From NCBI RefSeq assembly GCF_016921195.1, contig NZ_JAFGYF010000004.1, forward strand, positions 310,001 to 374,000: a DNA stretch of 64,000 nucleotides, in the 5' to 3' direction. A program made the position numbers and the translations under genes. Under the pieces are notes generated by a model that saw nothing but the letters and a program-made list of their open reading frames with translations, searched no databases and was not told where the DNA came from. Shown here piece by piece: positions 61,094 to 64,000 of the stretch (position 1 is the first letter of the stretch; each line of letters begins with the position of its first letter). Source of the DNA: Cellulosimicrobium cellulans. GTDB lineage: Bacteria; Actinomycetota; Actinomycetes; Actinomycetales; Cellulomonadaceae.

Positions 61094-61750
61094 TCAGGCT
61101 CCCGAGCGCCGGGCCGCGGCGTGCGCGGCACGCTGGCGCCGGCTGCTGTCGACGTGCGCCTCCGCCAGCGCGGCGGCACGTTCGCCGTCCCGCGACCGGA
61201 CCGCCTCGAAGAGCTCCGCGTGCTCCTCGGTCACGTGCGCGAGGTCGTCGTGCTGCGAGAGCGCCCAGCGCACGCGGCTGCGGATGCCCTGCATCATGTC
61301 CCGCAGGAGCCGGTTGTCCGCGAGCTCGGTCACGATCTCGTGGAAGTCGGCCGCGGACCGGCGCGAGCCGACGCTGTCCGCCGTGCGAGCACCCTCCTGC
61401 TCGCTCGCGAGCGCGCTCCGCAACCGGTCCAGGCCCTCCGGGCCGTGCCGCTCCGCCGCGAGGCGGAACGCGAGCGGCTCCAGCACCTCACGGACCTCGT
61501 CGAGGTCGGCGAGGTCGGCCTCGGAGAACTCCCGCACCACGGCCCACGTGTGCGGGCGCAGGACGACGAGCCCCTCTCCCTCGAGCGCCTTCAACGCGTC
61601 GCGCACGGGGATGCGGCTCACGCCGAAGTCGGCCGCGAGGTCCCGCTCGACCAGCCGGGACCCCGGGACGCGCACGCCGTCGAGGATCTCGTCGCGCAAC
61701 GTCGTCGCGACCCGGGCGGACTCCAGCACTCGCTCCTCGGCTCCGGACAC
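61094..61750 (-). CDS. GntR-family regulator, FCD type
   Basis: 218 residues. Winged helix LVERDLAADFGVSRIPVRDALKALEGEGLV (about 38-67) and an FCD domain (VREVLEPLAFRLAAE, DFHEIVTELADNRLL, EEHAELFEAVRSRDG). Divergent from the secreted DUF1080 gene, so it may sense a product of that pathway. GTG 61750 has GAGAAT 6 nt upstream, a weak leaderless match. Confidence 0.88.
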   Translation of the reverse strand: MSGAEERVLESARVATTLRDEILDGVRVPGSRLVERDLAADFGVSRIPVRDALKALEGEGLVVLRPHTWAVVREFSEADLADLDEVREVLEPLAFRLAAERHGPEGLDRLRSALASEQEGARTADSVGSRRSAADFHEIVTELADNRLLRDMMQGIRSRVRWALSQHDDLAHVTEEHAELFEAVRSRDGERAAALAEAHVDSSRRQRAAHAAARRSGA

Positions 61751-61888
61751 CGGTCGATTCTCGCACCGCGACCGACGCGCGCACGTGGGTCCGGGCGACC
61801 CCTCGGTGCACGCTCGTGCCCCGTGCCGTGGAGAGCGTCCGGCATCCGTGCGAGGGTGGAGGGACACGCGTCGAACGAGGGAGTTCCG

Positions 61889-63007
61889 ATGTCGAGCACC
61901 ACCCGCCCGCCCGCCCGTCGCCGGGCCCACCGCGCCCGCCTCGCCGGGGCGACCGCGCTCGCCGTCGGGATCGCGCTCGCCGCCCCGGCCGCGGCCGTCG
62001 TGCCCGCGGCTCCCGGGCCCGCTGCTCCCGAGGTCGCCGCCTCCGAGGTCGCGCCGCCCGACGACGGGTACGACGTGATCTTCGACGGCACCGCGGAGTC
62101 GTTCGACGCGTGGGAGTACGCGGGCGAAGGCGGGTTCGACCTGCTCGACGACGGCACCCTCCGCTCCCGGGCGGGCGCGGGCGGCGGGTTCGGCACCCTC
62201 TGGTACCCGGTGCGGCAGTACGGCGACTTCTCGCTCGTCGTGCAGTTCCGCGACGACGCGCCCGGTGACGCGCGCGCCAACAGCGGCGTGCAGGTCCGGT
62301 TCCCCGACCTGTCCGCCCCCGTCGAGGGATGCCCGACGACGTTCAACGGCAACGAGACAGGCAACCTCTCGTGGATCGCGGTCAACTGCGGGCACGAGAT
62401 CCAGGTGAACGACTCGCCCGAGGGCCGGTCGAACGACCCCCGCAAGACCGGGTCGGTCTACGGGTTCGCCGACATCGGCCTCGACCGCGCGCGGCCCACC
62501 GCCAAGGGCACGTGGAACGAGCTGGAGGTGCGCGTCGTCGGGCAGCACTACACGGTGATCCGCGACGGCGTCGTGATCAACGAGTACGAGAACCTGCCCG
62601 GCGTCCCGTTCCCCGACCGCCCGCTGGACCCGGACTCGAGCAGCCGCGGCCTCGTCGGGTACGTCGGGCTCCAGGCGCACGGCTCCGCACCCGACGTCGT
62701 GTCCTACCGCGACGTGCGGATCCGCGAGCTCCCGCCCGTCCACGTCGAGGTCGACGCACGGTGCCTGGCCGGGACGGCGCACCTCGCCGTGCGCGCGCTG
62801 AACGTCGGGGAGGACGCCGTGGACCTCAGCCTCGGCACCCCCGCGGGCGAGCGTTCGTTCGCCGACGTCCAGCCGGGCCGCAACGCCTACCAGTCGTTCA
62901 GCACGCGGTCGACGGCGGTCGAGCCGGGCACGGCCACGCTGACGGTGGCGACGGACGACGGCCCCGCCGTCGTCCAGACCCCGTACGCGGGGGTCGACTG
63001 CGGCTGA
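61889..63007 (+). CDS. Secreted DUF1080 (3-keto-disaccharide hydrolase-like) protein
   Basis: 372 residues. Signal peptide (about 1-36, LAGATALAVGIALAAPAAA), DUF1080 lectin-like fold (about 58-280: DDGYDVIFDGTAESFDAWEY, ARANSGVQVRFPDL, GTWNELEVRVVGQHYTVIRD), and the C-terminal Cys module from RCLAG (about 290) to the last Cys. DUF1080 proteins hydrolyse 3-keto-glycosides. GAGGGA precedes ATG 61889. Divergent from a GntR gene. Confidence 0.87.
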   Translation: MSSTTRPPARRRAHRARLAGATALAVGIALAAPAAAVVPAAPGPAAPEVAASEVAPPDDGYDVIFDGTAESFDAWEYAGEGGFDLLDDGTLRSRAGAGGGFGTLWYPVRQYGDFSLVVQFRDDAPGDARANSGVQVRFPDLSAPVEGCPTTFNGNETGNLSWIAVNCGHEIQVNDSPEGRSNDPRKTGSVYGFADIGLDRARPTAKGTWNELEVRVVGQHYTVIRDGVVINEYENLPGVPFPDRPLDPDSSSRGLVGYVGLQAHGSAPDVVSYRDVRIRELPPVHVEVDARCLAGTAHLAVRALNVGEDAVDLSLGTPAGERSFADVQPGRNAYQSFSTRSTAVEPGTATLTVATDDGPAVVQTPYAGVDCG

Positions 63008-63010
63008 CCT

Positions 63011-63036
63011 GCCGGGACGGGTGATCCCGTCCCGGC
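63011..63036. terminator. Bidirectional terminator hairpin
   Basis: Perfect 11-bp stem GCCGGGACGGG-TGAT-CCCGTCCCGGC between the convergent genes ending at 63007 and 63044. Confidence 0.85.
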
Positions 63037-63043
63037 TCTCCCG

Positions 63044-63613
63044 TCAGCCCGCGAGCTCCTGGAAGTTCTGGACGCCGCTGATCGCGCCGAGGATGAAGCC
63101 GACCGCCGTGCACGCGATCGCGACCCCGAGCGCGATCTTCGCCGTCTTCTCGTTGCGGCGGACGGCGATCGAGGAGAAGACGATCGCGAGCACGCCGAAC
63201 ACGATCGGCAGGAAGAGCACCGCGATCGGGCCGAACACGTACGCGAGGATCGTGCGCCACGTCATGGGCTGCGGTCCGGCGGGGGCGTAGGCGCCGTAGC
63301 CGGGCTGGCCGTAGGGCGCGCCGTACGGCTGCTGGCCCTGGGGCGGGTACGGCGTCCCGTAGGGCTGCTGGCCCTGCGGCGGGTACGGCGCCGCGGGAGG
63401 AGCCTGCGGCGCCATCTGCCCGTAGGCCGGCTGGTGCTGCTCGGGCTGCGCGGGCTGCCCGTAGGCGGGCTGGCCCTGGCCGTACGGCGCCGGCGCACCG
63501 TAGGGCCCGGGGGCCGGCTGCCCGTAGGCGGGCTGGCCCTGCCCGTAGGACCCAGGGGCCTGCGGGGGCTGCTGGGCGTCGCCCGGGTACTGCTGGTACG
63601 GAGGCTGGCTCAC
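63044..63613 (-). CDS. Gln/Pro/Tyr-rich DUF4190-like membrane protein
   Basis: 189 residues. N-terminal 110 residues are degenerate repeats of Gly-Gln-x-Pro-Tyr-Gly type (PPQGQQPYG twice, GQGQPAYGQP twice). Two membrane segments follow (WRTILAYVFGPIAVLFLPI then VFGVLAIVF; IALGVAIACTAVGFILGAI) around a RRNEKTAK loop, the DUF4190 layout. Function unknown. TAGCCT (63670-63665) is a possible -10. Confidence 0.8.
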   Translation of the reverse strand: MSQPPYQQYPGDAQQPPQAPGSYGQGQPAYGQPAPGPYGAPAPYGQGQPAYGQPAQPEQHQPAYGQMAPQAPPAAPYPPQGQQPYGTPYPPQGQQPYGAPYGQPGYGAYAPAGPQPMTWRTILAYVFGPIAVLFLPIVFGVLAIVFSSIAVRRNEKTAKIALGVAIACTAVGFILGAISGVQNFQELAG

Positions 63614-63724
63614 GGCGTGTTCCTTCGTCGCGGGTGGCGCCGTCCCGACGGCGGCGTGGTCCGAAGGCTAGCGCCTCCGGACCGCGCGCGGGGCCACGCC
63701 CGGGGACGGTGAGATCTCGGGGTG

Positions 63725-64000
63725 CTACGACCCCGCGGGCACCGTGACCTCGACGAGCGCGGCGTCGCCGAGGTCGCGCGTCGCGACGACGACACCGCGC
63801 TCGCGGTAGTCGCCGGGCCGTGCGGTCGCGGAGACGTCGGCGAGCGCGTCGGGGCCGGCCCCGGCGCGCACCCGGACGCCCTGGCCGGGCTCGGCGACGC
63901 GGTAGACGACGCGGCGCGTCCGCCCGGCGAGCTCGAGGTCGACGGCGAGCCCGTCGGCCGCCGCGGGCAGCACGGGGTCGACGACGAGGGTCCCGGGCTG
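63725..64000 (-). CDS. C-terminal end of a gene cut by the window edge, possibly a GH94-like phosphorylase
   Basis: About 91 residues in frame to the stop at 63725, beginning GTLVVDPVLPAAADGLAVDL and then a beta-rich tail (VVYRVAEPGQGVRVRAG). The opening resembles the C-terminal beta-sandwich of GH94/GH65-type glycoside phosphorylases, but too little is present to be sure. Confidence 0.4.
   Translation of the reverse strand, partial: QPGTLVVDPVLPAAADGLAVDLELAGRTRRVVYRVAEPGQGVRVRAGAGPDALADVSATARPGDYRERGVVVATRDLGDAALVEVTVPAGS

Overview
The window is high-GC (about 73-75%) actinobacterial chromosome. GTG and TTG starts, 4-base start/stop overlaps and leaderless promoters are frequent. The secreted proteins suggest a polysaccharide degrader of the Promicromonosporaceae/Cellulomonadaceae. 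Cellulosimicrobium is my best guess: the large GH92 protein at 41.5-46.6 kb has the Gln-for-Glu active-site change that I recall from the C. cellulans mannose-uncapping enzyme. No rRNA, tRNA, insertion sequence, phage gene or CRISPR array was seen. Both ends cut through genes.

Layout. 0-10 kb: MMPL transporter (cut), a secreted multidomain protein (PA14, beta-propeller, DUF1080), a PhzF isomerase, an MFS/hydrolase pair and a Tat-exported sugar isomerase-like protein. 10-19.5 kb: housekeeping and regulator-transporter pairs (AlkD-like glycosylase, SDRs, glutathione peroxidase, TetR/SDR, MFS/VOC, GntR/CynX-type MFS). 19.7-23.1 kb: secreted GH87 alpha-1,3-glucanase with accessory modules. 23.5-25.5 kb: TetR/aldo-keto reductase/DUF2316. 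25.6-34.8 kb: the most distinctive locus, a PuuE-like deacetylase, an HTH-FCD regulator, a cytoplasmic BNR beta-propeller protein, a complete ECF transporter (S, T, A, A), an NAD-dependent epimerase/dehydrogenase, KDGal kinase and KDPGal aldolase. 34.9-38.8 kb: two metal units (CmtR-like ArsR with CDF and permease; KmtR-like ArsR with His-rich CDF). 38.9-41.3 kb: ATP-dependent DNA ligase and an unknown gene. 41.5-46.6 kb: GH92. 46.8-53.8 kb: DHFR-like/TetR, SARP regulator, alpha/beta hydrolase, two divergent ANTAR regulators, alcohol dehydrogenase. 53.8-56.6 kb: chloramphenicol acetyltransferase remnant and a lipoprotein/NRAMP/PRC/PRC operon. 57.5-59.0 kb: fluoride riboswitch driving universal stress protein and two crcB genes. 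59-64 kb: Pro-rich membrane proteins, a GntR regulator, a second secreted DUF1080 protein and a cut gene.

How the parts work together. Extracellular enzymes (GH87, GH92, two DUF1080 proteins, Tat isomerase) point to attack on fungal or yeast-type glucans and mannans and to oxidised sugars. Three of them end in the same approximately 88-residue Cys-flanked module. The ECF locus looks like import and catabolism of a sugar acid or acidic oligosaccharide through 2-keto-3-deoxy-galactonate. It is tied together by two copies of a 19-bp operator, one at the regulator/deacetylase promoter and one before the BNR-ECF operon. An approximately 60-bp palindromic intergenic repeat occurs three times, each just upstream of a plus-strand gene.
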